Shown here piece by piece: positions 22,486-32,293 of a stretch of 64,000 bases of DNA (the first letter of the stretch is position 1; every line of letters begins with the position of its first letter). A program made the position numbers and the translations under genes. The DNA is from Beta vulgaris subsp. vulgaris. Taxonomy: Eukaryota > Streptophyta > Magnoliopsida > Caryophyllales > Amaranthaceae. Below the pieces are notes generated by a model. It worked only from the letters and a program-made list of their open reading frames with translations. It was not told where the DNA came from and made no database searches. Where the stretch lies: contig NC_079202.1 of assembly GCF_026745355.1 (NCBI RefSeq), positions 36,364,846-36,428,845 of the forward strand, in the 5' to 3' direction.

Positions 22486-23950
22486 CACTAGTAGAATAAA
22501 TGCTATTTGCTGCGGTAATATTGCTGCGGTTTTACCTATACGCAGCAATATAACACGCAAAAAGAAAAGAAAAAATAGAAATTGACAATATTCTGCGGTT
22601 CCCGCCCAAAACCGCAGCAATATTGTCTAACGCAAACTTTTTAAAAATAATGTGGGGCCCTGAACAGCAAATATTGTTGCGGTTCCCATGTAGGACCGCA
22701 GCAATATATTAAAAAAAATATTTTTTTAATATATTGCTGCGGTCTTACGTGGCAACCGCAGTAATATATGCTGAACTAAACAAAAAAAACGGAGCGCCAA
22801 TTGAACAATACTTAGGGTTTTTCTTTCATTTCGCAAGAGAGGCGCCTCTCTCCTCTCTCTCTCCCCCTCTCTCCCCCTCTCTCCTCTCTCTCTCTCTCCT
22901 CTCAGCCTTCGTTTTCTCTCACCCTTTCTCCTCACTCACTGTCGTTCGTTTTCCCTCTCCTCACCGTCGTTCGTTTTCCCTCTCCTCACCGTCCTTCAGA
23001 TCCATCAGAGAGTCACGAATCTTCGTCTCCGGTGCGTCTTTGTCTCCAGCGCGTCTTCGTCTCCAGCGCGTCTTCGTCTCTGGCATGTCTTCGTCTCCAG
23101 TGCGTCTTCGTCTCCGGCGAAATCTGGTCGTCTTCCTCTCCGGCGAACTGGTCGTCTTCACCAACTTCGCGAAAATTCAGATTCGGCGAGTTCTTCTTCG
23201 CCAAAATCACCAACCGTCGATTCTCCTCGTCGATCTCCTTCTACTTTCGTTGGAAACCGTCGAGCCTCATTGTTTGTTCTCCTCGTCGGCTGTTCAACCC
23301 GGCGGTTCTTGGATTTAATATGCTTTTTAGTTTTTTTTTTCTTCTGGTTTTTCCTTTAGATTTAAACTTATGTATTTTTTATTTTCTTTATTTTATATTC
23401 TAATTTAGATCTAAACTTCGGTATATGGTGAGACTGAAGTAGTATCTTCATTCTAATTTAGTCTCCACTAGCGTCATTCGAAGAACAAGAAAAGTCTGAC
23501 TGTTTAGGTTCTTCATTTTTTTTATTTTTTTTCAATTTAGATCTAAACGTCTGTAATTTTTATTTTCTTCAATTTTTTTTTCTTTTATTGATATTTTATA
23601 AATTTGAATGTTCTTGTTGTTATGCTTATGTTGTATTTTAGTTACTTTAGTTTTTATTGCATTTTAAGTATTTTTAACATTGAAGATTTTGATTTTTTTT
23701 AAAAATGAAGATTTTGATTTAAAAATTTTTTTTTTTTTGAAAAGTGCACATATTGCTGCGGTTTTGGCCCAAAACCGCAGCAATAGGTGTATCTTTTTAA
23801 TATTGAAAAAAACAAATATTGCTGCGGTTTGGCCTAGAAACCGCAGCAATATAATTATTACCTATTGCTGCGCCCTTAATTGTTGCGCGCCTAAAACCGC
23901 AGTAATAGGGCACTTTTTAACCGCAGCAAATAGCATTTATTCTACTAGTG
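22486..23950. mobile_element. Non-autonomous CACTA element, family 1 copy 3
   Basis: The TIRs are CACTAGTAGAATAAATG and its complement, with AAA duplications at 22483-22485 and 23951-23953. TTGCTGCGGT palindromes lie at about 22507-22770 and 23750-23940. Next to the left block is a CT-rich leader (about 22845-22920), then an ~18-bp tandem repeat around GTCTTCGTCTCCAGCGC (about 23025-23120), then T-rich sequence (about 23300-23730). A 194-codon open frame at 22734-23318 starts inside a palindrome and runs through low-complexity repeats; I do not treat it as a gene. Confidence 0.93.
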
Positions 23951-24086
23951 AAATTAAGCAAAATGAAAAAGGGATAATTATTCACCAACAAAAATACATA
24001 AATTAAAGGAATTGTTAAAGAGATATGGCCACGAAAATTCTAAGATAATAAATCACACTCCTATGGGAACTTCAACTAGATTAGAT
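23951..24086 (+). pseudogene. Copia RT, last part before truncation
   Basis: Right after CACTA copy 3 the RT text resumes with KQNEKGIIIHQQKYI and ELLKRYGHEN, then TPMGTSTRLD, where copia homology ends at about 24086. The usual continuation into RNase H, the polypurine tract and 3' LTR is absent, so the element was cut here by deletion or rearrangement. Confidence 0.8.
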
Positions 24087-24213
24087 AACACCCGGGATTT
24101 GTTAGTCTGCAGTATGACACAAATGACCAGCCATAGCAGAATGCAAACATCCTACTTCTCTGTTGTCCCGTCCATAGTGAGCCCTATGGACGCCTCCATG
24201 GGGGAGGTATATG

Positions 24214-24402
24214 TTAGTGATAAGAAAGAGTATCAACAATGGGACCAATTAGCAACCTGGCCTCCTGACTGTTGAATACCAGGTTGTCAGCTAATGGCAC
24301 TCGGGTGCCAGTAAAAGACAAGCCAGAGATCAAAGAGAATTCAAGGGGGTAATGATCATCTTCCCCCAAGGCATGTGAAAAGAGTTGATAGAATCTCAAC
24401 AC
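24214..24402 (-). pseudogene. Antisense ORF piece 2, LISGLSF motif
   Basis: A 62-codon minus-strand frame reads QLFSHALGEDDHYP, then LEFSLISGLSFTGTRVPLAD. The EF-LI-GL-F pattern resembles the DUF1985/plant-mobile-domain-like proteins carried by some plant transposons. The likeness is short and weak. Sequence on either side in other frames also looks coding (for example YFIRIYATMGNVHSSHILF), so this seems to be a decayed larger ORF. Confidence 0.35.
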
Positions 24403-24560
24403 AACTCTAGCAGGCTGCGAAACAAGATGTGGGAGGAATGAACATTCCCCATGGTCGCGTAAATACGGATAAAGTAGGCCAACCCACTCTGGTCAGTCAA
24501 AGCCGCTTACTCGCGATTCTTGTGAACCTTCTTGAGCATCTTAAATATAAAATACCGAAA

Positions 24561-24809
24561 TTAAATGACAACATTTACCATCAGCCTGCAAATACAATTA
24601 AAATCAACAAAGATGCCTAATATTAATCTAGGGAAAAAAGAAAGCATCGCATTGCAGATACTCACGCGACCAGTAAGTGGTCGATGGGAGATGTGGTTCT
24701 CCGTGTAGTAGTGTAGCTGATCCGAAGCCCACCCTGGGGCTTTCCAAACCCGTCTGTGGTGCGTCGCAGTCATGCCCACCTTCTCTCTTATAAAATCTTC
24801 CAACAACAT
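24561..24809 (-). pseudogene. Antisense ORF piece 1, start and first exon
   Basis: The ATG at 24809 opens MLLEDFIREKVGMTATHHRR and continues to TENHISHRPLTGR, followed by GTGAGTATCTGC, a good splice donor at about 24663. The composition is protein-like (Trp, His, Tyr spread evenly). I do not recognise the family. Upstream on the same strand lies a TATA box near 25485, so it may be exon 1 of an antisense gene of the Tat element. Its partner exon is probably the piece around 24214-24540. Confidence 0.4.
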
Positions 24810-25478
24810 GGTAATCGAATTTAAGCTAGAAAGTATGACTAAAAATTTTCATCAAAGAGTTCCAAACTCTAATAGCACATAACAAGGAAGTTCACTAGAT
24901 TTCACGAATCATTGATCTTAAATCACAAAGTCGCTTCCTAAATAGCACAATCACCACATCTAATTAGATTTCAGGAATCCATCAGAAAAATCAAGCAAAA
25001 AAAATTCAAGCTACAATAGGGGACTACACACAGTTGCCTAAACATGTAGCAAATCCGCACATCCAAAGTTCCCTAAACATGTTTTTAGGTTACAAACTTA
25101 GAAATTATGTTAATCTTAAAATAATTACAGATTCATGATCTAAGGAATTATTAAATTATAAAACTGATACAAACTCACATAATACAACCGTACCCGAACT
25201 TGCCGGTAAAATCGCCAAAAATGGGTGAAAACCACCGGTACACCAAGAAGAAGGTCGAAAATGTCGAACTAATTCCCTTCAAAAAAAAACGCACCTAAAC
25301 TTTCATTAAATGGAAATAATCCCTCCTCTAGCCCGGATCTGGAAGGATCTTCGAGTTTAAAGAAAGATTTGAAACTTTAGAGCTCCAACAATGGAAGTTA
25401 AATATTTTGAGGAGAGATAAAGAGTGGAAACGACGCTCGAAGGAGAGAAGAGAAATGAATAGAGTTTTGGGCGAAAAC

Positions 25479-25490
25479 CTGTGTTTTATA
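25479..25490 (-). promoter_or_regulatory. TATA box for the antisense ORF
   Basis: On the minus strand, CCTATAAAACACAGG is preceded within ~120 bp by a GC-rich block of TGCGC/GCGCA palindromes (25500-25620). The Tat LTR has the same arrangement: TGCGCC/GACACGTG-type blocks followed by GCTATAAAAAC at about 28017. Promoter use is inferred. Confidence 0.4.
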
Positions 25491-25954
25491 GGTCATTTAA
25501 TGACCTACGCCACACGCGCCTTGTGCGTCCAGCACACAGACAGCGCTGCGCCAAGCGCAGGCATCTGTGTCATGCATACAAGCCTCTAAAACCCACTTGC
25601 GGGCTTCGTAGCCACGGTGGGGACCACCTCTTCAGTTACTAATTATTTCAAATGTTCGTTACGCTTTAAAGTCGCTCGCGACAAACCAATGACCTTTTAG
25701 AACTTCACAAAAATACAACTTTCTCTTAGAAACATAATACGTTACACAAACTTTCAACATACATTGCTCAAGAGACAACAAATACACATGAGTAATAACG
25801 ACGATAAATCCATTACTAGTTTCTCGGACCATTACGATTCGAGGCAACGAAAAACAAGCGTTTATATGGTTCGTGTTTCTAAAGATAACAACAGCAGTCA
25901 AGTCCAGCAGTAGTCTTTAGCTAAGTATGCTCATGGAGCGGGATTTAGCTCCAC

Positions 25955-26917
25955 TAAGGATGGGCATGGGTCCAGGACCCTACCTGGACCCTGTTGGACC
26001 CGACCCTAAATTAAGGGTCTGGGTCCAACTTTTTCAGACCCTAAGGGTTCGGGTCCAAGTGAATTTTTTAGGGTCAGGGTCCGGGTCTTAAAATTTTGGA
26101 CCCAGACCCGACCCTTAGACCCTAAACTTATTTAATACTCCCTCTGTTTTTATTTATTTGCTACATTTTCCAAAAAGGGTTGCTTTTTTTATTTGCTACA
26201 TTTCCTTATTAGGAGACTTGGCCCACCAAAAAGTAATAGTATTATATTTGTTTCCCCTCTTTTTCCACCAAAAAGTACTACTTATTTCCCTTTTCCTAAC
26301 CTATCTAATGTTAAAGGGTCAAAAAGTACACTAAAAAAGAATGAAAATGACATCTCCTAAATTCTTGTGTAAACCAAAATAAAATAAATAAAAGCGGAGG
26401 GAGTATATACATTTTAACTTTTTTTAAAAAAAAACAAACTGATTTTCTAAAAGACTAAAACCTAACTATCTCCCAACGCGTTTTTTTCGTTTTTTTCAGT
26501 TTGTATGTTTGTGTTTTTGTTTCGTTTTTTTTCAATTTATATGTTTGTGAATTGTGTTTGTTTCGTTTTTTTTTTTACAGTTTATAAGTTTGTGTTTGTG
26601 TTTGTTTCGTTTTTTTTCAATTTATATGTTTGTGTTTGTTTCATGCGAATTCTTATGTTTGTTTCATGCAATTTTTTGTGTTTGTTTCATGCGAATTTCA
26701 GATGATTATTGATATTAATAATGCTGAAAATTCGGCAAAATAAAGAATTTAGGCCTGGACCATCCAGACCCTCTAGACCCTCCAGACCCTAAGGGTCTGG
26801 GTCCAATTTTTCCAGACCCTTAAGGTCCGGGTCCGGGTTTGGGTCTACAAAAAAATTTAGGGTCTGGGTCTAGGGTCCAGCTGGACTCGACCTAGACCCT
26901 ACCCTTGCCCATCCCTA
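25955..26917. mobile_element. Non-autonomous hAT element, copy 2, with nested Stowaway
   Basis: The ends TAAGGATGGGCA and TGCCCATCCCTA are flanked by an exact 8-bp duplication AGCTCCAC (25947-25954 and 26918-26925). It is collinear with copy 1 (11516-12219); without the Stowaway it is about 695 bp against 704 bp. It carries the same GGGTCC/GGACCC subterminal motifs and the same T-rich core. No transposase is present. Confidence 0.95.
26138..26403. mobile_element. Stowaway-like (Tc1/mariner) MITE
   Basis: CTCCCTCTGTTTTTATT at the left and a matching …GGAGGGAG at the right, flanked by TA at 26136-26137 and 26404-26405. hAT copy 1 shows the empty site (TTTAATATATACATTTT near 11698-11715). Ends of this type and a TA duplication define Stowaway MITEs. 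Confidence 0.93.
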
Positions 26918-28015
26918 AGCTCCACACATATATATTTGTTTCAGCAAATTTTTGCTTGTTTTGTAGGTACTTCTTTCAATTTGCAGGTTTTTGCTTGTCT
27001 TACAAAATTATATATATTTGTATTTCTGCAAACATTTGCAAAATAATTTTGCAGGTACTTCTTTTTACAGGTACTTCTTTTTACAAGCTTTTGCTTGTCG
27101 TGCAAAATTACATATATCTATTTTTGTGTAAACTTTTGCTTGTTTTGCAGTTATTGCTTTCATTTTTGTAGGCCTTTGCTTGTCTTGCAAAATAATAATT
27201 TTTCTTGTCTTGCAAAATTATATTTTTCATATATTTTTTCTGCAATTGCCTATTTTGCACGTACTGGCGTAAAAGAGTTATTTTAGATTGCAAAGCATCT
27301 AGGATCGTTCTCCGTCCCGACATGTATTCTTTGACTTTTGGTTTTACAAACCTCCGTCAAAGTGGGGGATTTTGTATACACATAATCGTGTGTTCCCATT
27401 TAAGGGTACAATGATGAAACATACCACGGTTTTAGTTGGCGCAACCAAATGAAAGTGCAGTCCGAAGAGAAAGCCCAAAATAAATCTATGGTGTATTTTG
27501 AAGTCTTATTCTAAAGTCCAATTAATTATTCAACATAATTAATTGTATTTTAAGCCCACAAATAAATTTTGAGTCCATTTAAAATATTTTAAAAGTCCGA
27601 TTGTTTGTTAATTATTTTGAATAAATATTTTCATGAATTGAAATAAAATTTTTAATCTGTAATATTAAATTTCCAGATTTTAAGGGATTAAATAAAGTTT
27701 TAAATAAAAACACATTTGATGAAAGGCAGTGCGCTTAGCGCACCACATACCCCCAGCACATTGGTTATGGTGTGTCAGGTGCACCAATATGCGCCTGACA
27801 CGTGGATTTGTGTGTCAGAATTAGTCTTGCGCCTAGCGCATCACTCTGTACGACACGCATGTTTATTTCTTATCTTTATTCAAAGACGCGTACAACGTGT
27901 ACGTTGTCTATTGGTCTTGCCGTGTCAGGCGCACCAATGTGTGCCTGACACATGTGATTATGAGTCACACATCCTCATGCGCTTGACGCAGTTAGCACGT
28001 GAAGCAACTTCCTTT

Positions 28016-28026
28016 TGCTATAAAAA
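28016..28026 (+). promoter_or_regulatory. TATA box of the Tat LTR
   Basis: GCTATAAAAACTCC lies about 650 bp inside the LTR, after the GC-rich TGCGC/GTGTCA blocks. The right LTR has TTATAAATAC at the matching place (about 38228). This is the usual position for LTR transcription start signals. Confidence 0.5.
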
Positions 28027-28530
28027 CTCCTTGATTTCTCGAATCAAAGGACAATTATCAATATTGTTTTCTCATACACTTTAATTTTTGCATACGCATG
28101 TGCTCTATATTCGCACTTCCACATACTTTTCAAACACATTAAACACACTAAACACACTAAACACATCAAACACTTTAATGTTCTTAATTACATTTTGTTT
28201 TTGGCTTCAAGATTGCTTCTCCTGAAGGTCGTTACATTCTTAGACCTAAGCCACATAGGTATAGTCCTAAGTACCCTTCAATAAGTCCTTTATTTATATT
28301 TCCTTGAAGTTACTAACGAATTCTTGTCATGATGTAGATATTTAATAAATACGCATATTTATTGTACATTCTAACCTTTTTTCCTCTTATTTTGTATATA
28401 TTATTCATGTTATTTTGATTATTATATCTGATTTTGATCACCCATATGTTATTATTGTTATTCAAGACCTAAGGAATTGTTCTAACTAAATAAGATAATA
28501 TGCACAACCTGCTAGTTACCTTGTAATATT

Positions 28531-30319
28531 AACTAGTGGAAAAAAGCCTATCCGATGCGGTCAAAATCGGACTTACTAATGCGATTATGTTCCGCATCGG
28601 ATAGACTCACAGCAGCTCTCTAATGTTTTCTGATGCGATCCAAAACTGCATCAGAAAACAATAATCTGATGCGGTTTTACCTTATCAGATTATTGTTTTC
28701 TGACACGGTTTTATCAAAGAACTGCATCGGTACGTAGAACTTGATGTCAAAAACACGTTGCAGACCTGCAGCTGCAGGTCTGCACATATAACATTCGTCA
28801 ATTTTTGGTGCACTAGGTATGTAATATTCTCTCAATTTTTGGCGCAATAATTTTCCCATTATATTAGACTAAAAATATACCAAACCAAACATATATATAC
28901 AACAATAATAAATTATACAAAAACAAAAATTATACAAAATACATATAAATAAGAATTTATACATAGAAACTAAATAAATTCATAGAAATAATATTTTAAT
29001 ATAAATAAAGAAAATTACACAAATACACAAAAATAAAAATTTAACATATATAGAGAAAATTACAAACCTAAAAATTAAGACTATACGAAAATTAAGAGCT
29101 AAATCCCAAAATAATCGACAATAATGAGAATTTATATATAAAAACGAAACGAAAATTAGATCTAATAACTCATTATACGAAAATTTCAATATACGAAAAT
29201 TGCAATATACTAATTATAAAAAATTGTAATATACGAAAATTAATAATTGCAATTATCTAGTAATTATACGAAATAATTGAAACGAAACCAAAAATTAGAT
29301 CTAAAAACAAAAATTAGTAAACGAAGGAACTAAAAACGAAAATTTAAAAAAAAATTAAGATACGAAAAAAAACAAAAATTAGAAAACGAAGAAACTAAAA
29401 AATACTACCCAGATAAAACGAAAATTAAGAATTCGAGCAAAAAAATCAAACGAAAATGAAGCCTAATAAAACAAAACGAAAATGGATTCTAAAACGAAAA
29501 AATCAAACGAAAACGAAATAAAAACCTAAACCAAAATCAGATCTAAAAACAAAATCCAAAATAAACGAAAAAAAACACCTAGAACCAGAGCCAAAAACTA
29601 AATCCCATTTAAACTCAAACGAACCAATTTCTTGTGTATCTTCGATTCTTCGTTCTTCGTTTCGCTCTTTATTTTGTTCTTCATTTTCGACCTTCAATAT
29701 TCACTCTCCATTTTGTTCTTCATTTTCGACCTTCTTTTTCGATCTTCTTAATTGCGATTCATTCGTTCTTCGTTCTTAATTCGTTCTAATTTCTTCACGA
29801 TTCATTCGTTTTGTGAGCGAAGAGTAGAGAGGAGGGAGAGAGGTGAGTGAGAATTTGGGCTGTGAGGGAAGATTAGATAGGAGGGAGTTAGGGTTTGAGG
29901 AAGTGGCTGGGACGAAGAGAGGAAAGAGGGAAGAGAATGGGAGCTGCGTGTGAGGAAGGTGTAGAGAGGAGGGAGTTAGGGTTTGAGGAATGACGAAATG
30001 AATAGAGGAGAGAGGGAAGAGAATGGTCGCGCTTAGGACGAAATGAAATGATGTGGGATTTCGGGTCCATATTTAGGTTTAAGTGAATGTAGGATTTGGG
30101 TCGCGCATGTTGTTGCATGGGTTGTTTTCGGATGCGGTCCCATGAACCGCATTAAGCTCATGAAAAACGCATCAGATTTAAAATCTGATGTGGTTCTTTA
30201 AGGACCGCATCAGATTTTGTTTGCCAAATTTCCCTCACATTATTTGGTTGATTTTGGGATGCGGTTTTACAAAAACCGCATCTGTTACTAAGTGACATAT
30301 AAGGTTTTTTCCACTAGTG
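28531..30319. mobile_element. Non-autonomous CACTA element, family 2 copy 1
   Basis: The right end is …TTTTTTCCACTAGTG and the left end AACTAGTGGAAAAAA, in which the first base is A instead of C. The duplication is ATT (28528-28530 and 30320-30322). Subterminal regions carry TGATGCGGTTTT motifs in pairs (28553-28735 and 30128-30290). The interior has GA-rich sequence near the right end (about 29815-30020) and a T-poor, AAAATTA-rich stretch (28865-29560). No transposase is seen. The element splits the Tat LTR. Confidence 0.9.
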
Positions 30320-30729
30320 ATTGATTGCTTAATAACTTGTGGCTAAAAAGTAGTTTTTATGTGTTTTTTGAACCAACCTAGCCTAATATTTTTAGGGTGC
30401 GTAAGAATATTATGTGGTTATTCTTTTACATAAAACTTGGTATCTCGTATTAAGTAGAGGCCAACAATGGGCGACATGGTTCCTGACCGTGTTCTTACCT
30501 TCACCCCAAAACTCAATTTTTGTTTCATTTGACCATCTATGGAGTCAGGATAGGGAAATCTATATTGGATAAGTCCCTAAGATGTCCCTACAGTTTCTCT
30601 AACACCTGGTTAGGTTTATGAGTCTTCCTCTAAAGACTTGTTGGCAACTTCAAAACTATTAAACCTTAATAATGGGCAAGTCAAATACGCGCTCACACCG
30701 CGTAGGTGAAATAAAATCACGCCTACACT

Positions 30730-32293
30730 TCCCTATCAATCCTACCTTATCATCTTCAATGAATTCCTTTTAAGAAAAACTTATATTTTTCAAGACCAAT
30801 CCTACACCCTCTTCTATTCTACCTTTTCCGGAAACATTTACTAATCATCATACCACTTATTCAAAAATAATATTTTCAATATTAATCCATCATCTTTTTC
30901 AAACAAAAGATAAAGAAAAGGGGTTTCTTTTTGAAAAAAACAAATTTTGAAAATTCTAAGCCTAGTCCAAGCACCTTCATTCAATACAATTAAATTAACC
31001 CAATCCGATCCATTTGCATTCATATTTAGGCCTACATGCATTATAGTCCATTTTTCATTTATAATAGGTCCATCTATATTTGAGTCCATACATTCACTAG
31101 CATTAGAGTCGATCTTAGGCCCATATAAGTCTATTTCATGTCAAAATCTAAGTCCATTTGCATCTCTATGTAAACCATAGTTAAGTCTTAGGACTATAAA
31201 AGTTCATTCCCTCAGTCTAGCTTGCATCTCTATGTAAAACCTAGTTAAGTCTTAGGACTATAAACCTTCATTCCCTAGGTCTAGTTTGCATCTCTATGTA
31301 AACCCTAGTCAAGTCTAAGGATTATAAACGTTCATTCCCTAGGTCTAGTTTGTATCTCTATGTAAATCCTAGTTTAGTCTTAGAACTATAAAAGTTCATT
31401 CCCTAGGTCTAGTTTGCATTTTTATGTGAATTAAGCTCAAGTCTTAGGACTATAAAAATTCATTTCCTAGGTTTAGTTTGCATCTCTATGTAAACCCTAG
31501 CCAAGTCCTAGGAGTACTATAAAAGTGTATTTCCTAAGTCTAGTTTGCATCTCTATGTAAACCGTAGTTAAGTCTTAGGACTATAAAAAAGTTCAATCCC
31601 TAGGTCTAGTTTGCATCTCTATATAAATCATAGTTAAGTCTTATGACTATAAAAGTTCATTCTATGGGTATAGTTTGCATCTCTATGTAAACCCTAGTTA
31701 AGCCTTAGGACTATAAAAGTTCATTCCCTATGTCTAGTTTTCATCTCTATGTAAACCCTAGTTAAGTCTTTGAACTATAAAAGTTCATTCTCTAAGTCTA
31801 GTTTACAGCTCTATGTCGACCCTAGTCAAGTCTTAGGGTTACAAAAGTTCATTCCCTGTGTCTAGTTTACATCTCTATCTAAGCCCTAGTCAAGTCTTCG
31901 GACTACGAAAGCCTAATTCATACCCTTAGGGCGGTTTACCCTACTTATTCTAAATATAAGTTCAAAGTCTAACCTTATTTATTGTCTAGCATGATTTGAG
32001 TCTAGTCTGCTTATTTTACCTGTAAGTTCAAAGTCTAGTGCTAAGCAAAACCCGATTATTCAGTTAAGTCTGCTTGCATAGTTCAGTTCAGTCTGCTTGC
32101 ATAGTTCAGCCCAGTCCATGTCTCTATTTACATATAGTTAGGCCCATATCTCCATCATGGTCAAGCCCATAGTATTCCAAAACCATACCCATTTTAATCA
32201 TACTCATATCTAATCATTTTCATTCTTCCATTTCCCATTCCCATTTCTCATTTTCATTTCTCATTTCGAAAACATTATTTCTTAACAAAATTT
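30730..32293 (+). other. 5' leader of the Tat element with tandem array
   Basis: Non-coding leader between LTR and gag. It contains the tandem array at about 31140-31920 and AT-rich, CCCAT-rich sequence on both sides. No gene is seen. Confidence 0.65.
31140..31920 (+). repeat. Tandem array, about 12 units of ~64 bp
   Basis: Each unit contains a phrase like TTTGCATCTCTATGTAAACC followed by CTAGTTAAGTCTTAGGACTA and a TTCATTCCCTAGGTC end. I count twelve copies of the first phrase, at about 31153, 31222, 31285, 31349, 31412, 31477, 31545, 31608, 31674, 31737, 31800 and 31864. Units differ by point changes and small indels; the array ends in drifted copies. Confidence 0.9.

Larger units (their letters stand above)
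5216..24086 (+). mobile_element. SIRE/Maximus-like Ty1/copia retrotransposon, 3'-truncated, with four nested insertions
   Basis: The element reads 5' LTR (5216-8146), tRNA-Met primer site (8149), gag with a CCHC knuckle, a coiled-coil gag C-terminal region, protease, a remnant of integrase, and RT up to about 24086, where copia homology stops abruptly. No 3' LTR follows. Nested inside are CACTA copy 2 (6233-7806), an inverted chromovirus (10531-21212, itself carrying a hAT) and CACTA copy 3 (22486-23950). The domain order PR-IN-RT is that of Ty1/copia. The protease text (LDSGCSKHITGDKSKF) and the long gag C-terminus point to the SIRE/Maximus lineage. Stops and frameshifts occur in every domain. 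Confidence 0.9.
24087..27372. mobile_element. Putative 3' remnant of a Tat-lineage gypsy element, with antisense ORF pieces and a hAT insertion
   Basis: The last ~90 bp before 27373 (a GATCGTTCT core to the purine-rich GTCAAAGTGGGGGATT) match the sequence just before the second LTR at 37660 (GTCAAAGTGGGGCTTC). This is the 3' UTR plus polypurine tract of a Tat-like element. Minus-strand ORF pieces lie upstream, with a TATA box near 25485. The hAT at 25955-26917 is a later insertion. Repeats of TTTTGCTTGTCTTGCAAAAT occur at about 26935-27245. The left limit at 24087 is simply where copia stops. Confidence 0.5.
27373..30729 (+). repeat. Tat-lineage LTR, left copy, with family-2 CACTA insertion
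   Basis: It starts TGTATACACATAATC and matches the right copy (37660) through ATGATGAAACATACC, a GC-rich block (27720-27990), the TATA box near 28017, and on to CACGCCTAC near 30727. Without the CACTA element it is about 1.57 kb. Homology between the copies also covers TTGTTGGCAACTTC, which may be a drifted primer site, so the true 3' end may lie earlier, near 30637. Confidence 0.72.

Noticed and set aside
22734..23318. 194-codon + frame in CACTA copy 3
   Set aside because: Starts inside a subterminal palindrome and runs through CT-rich and tandem-repeat sequence; composition is low-complexity.
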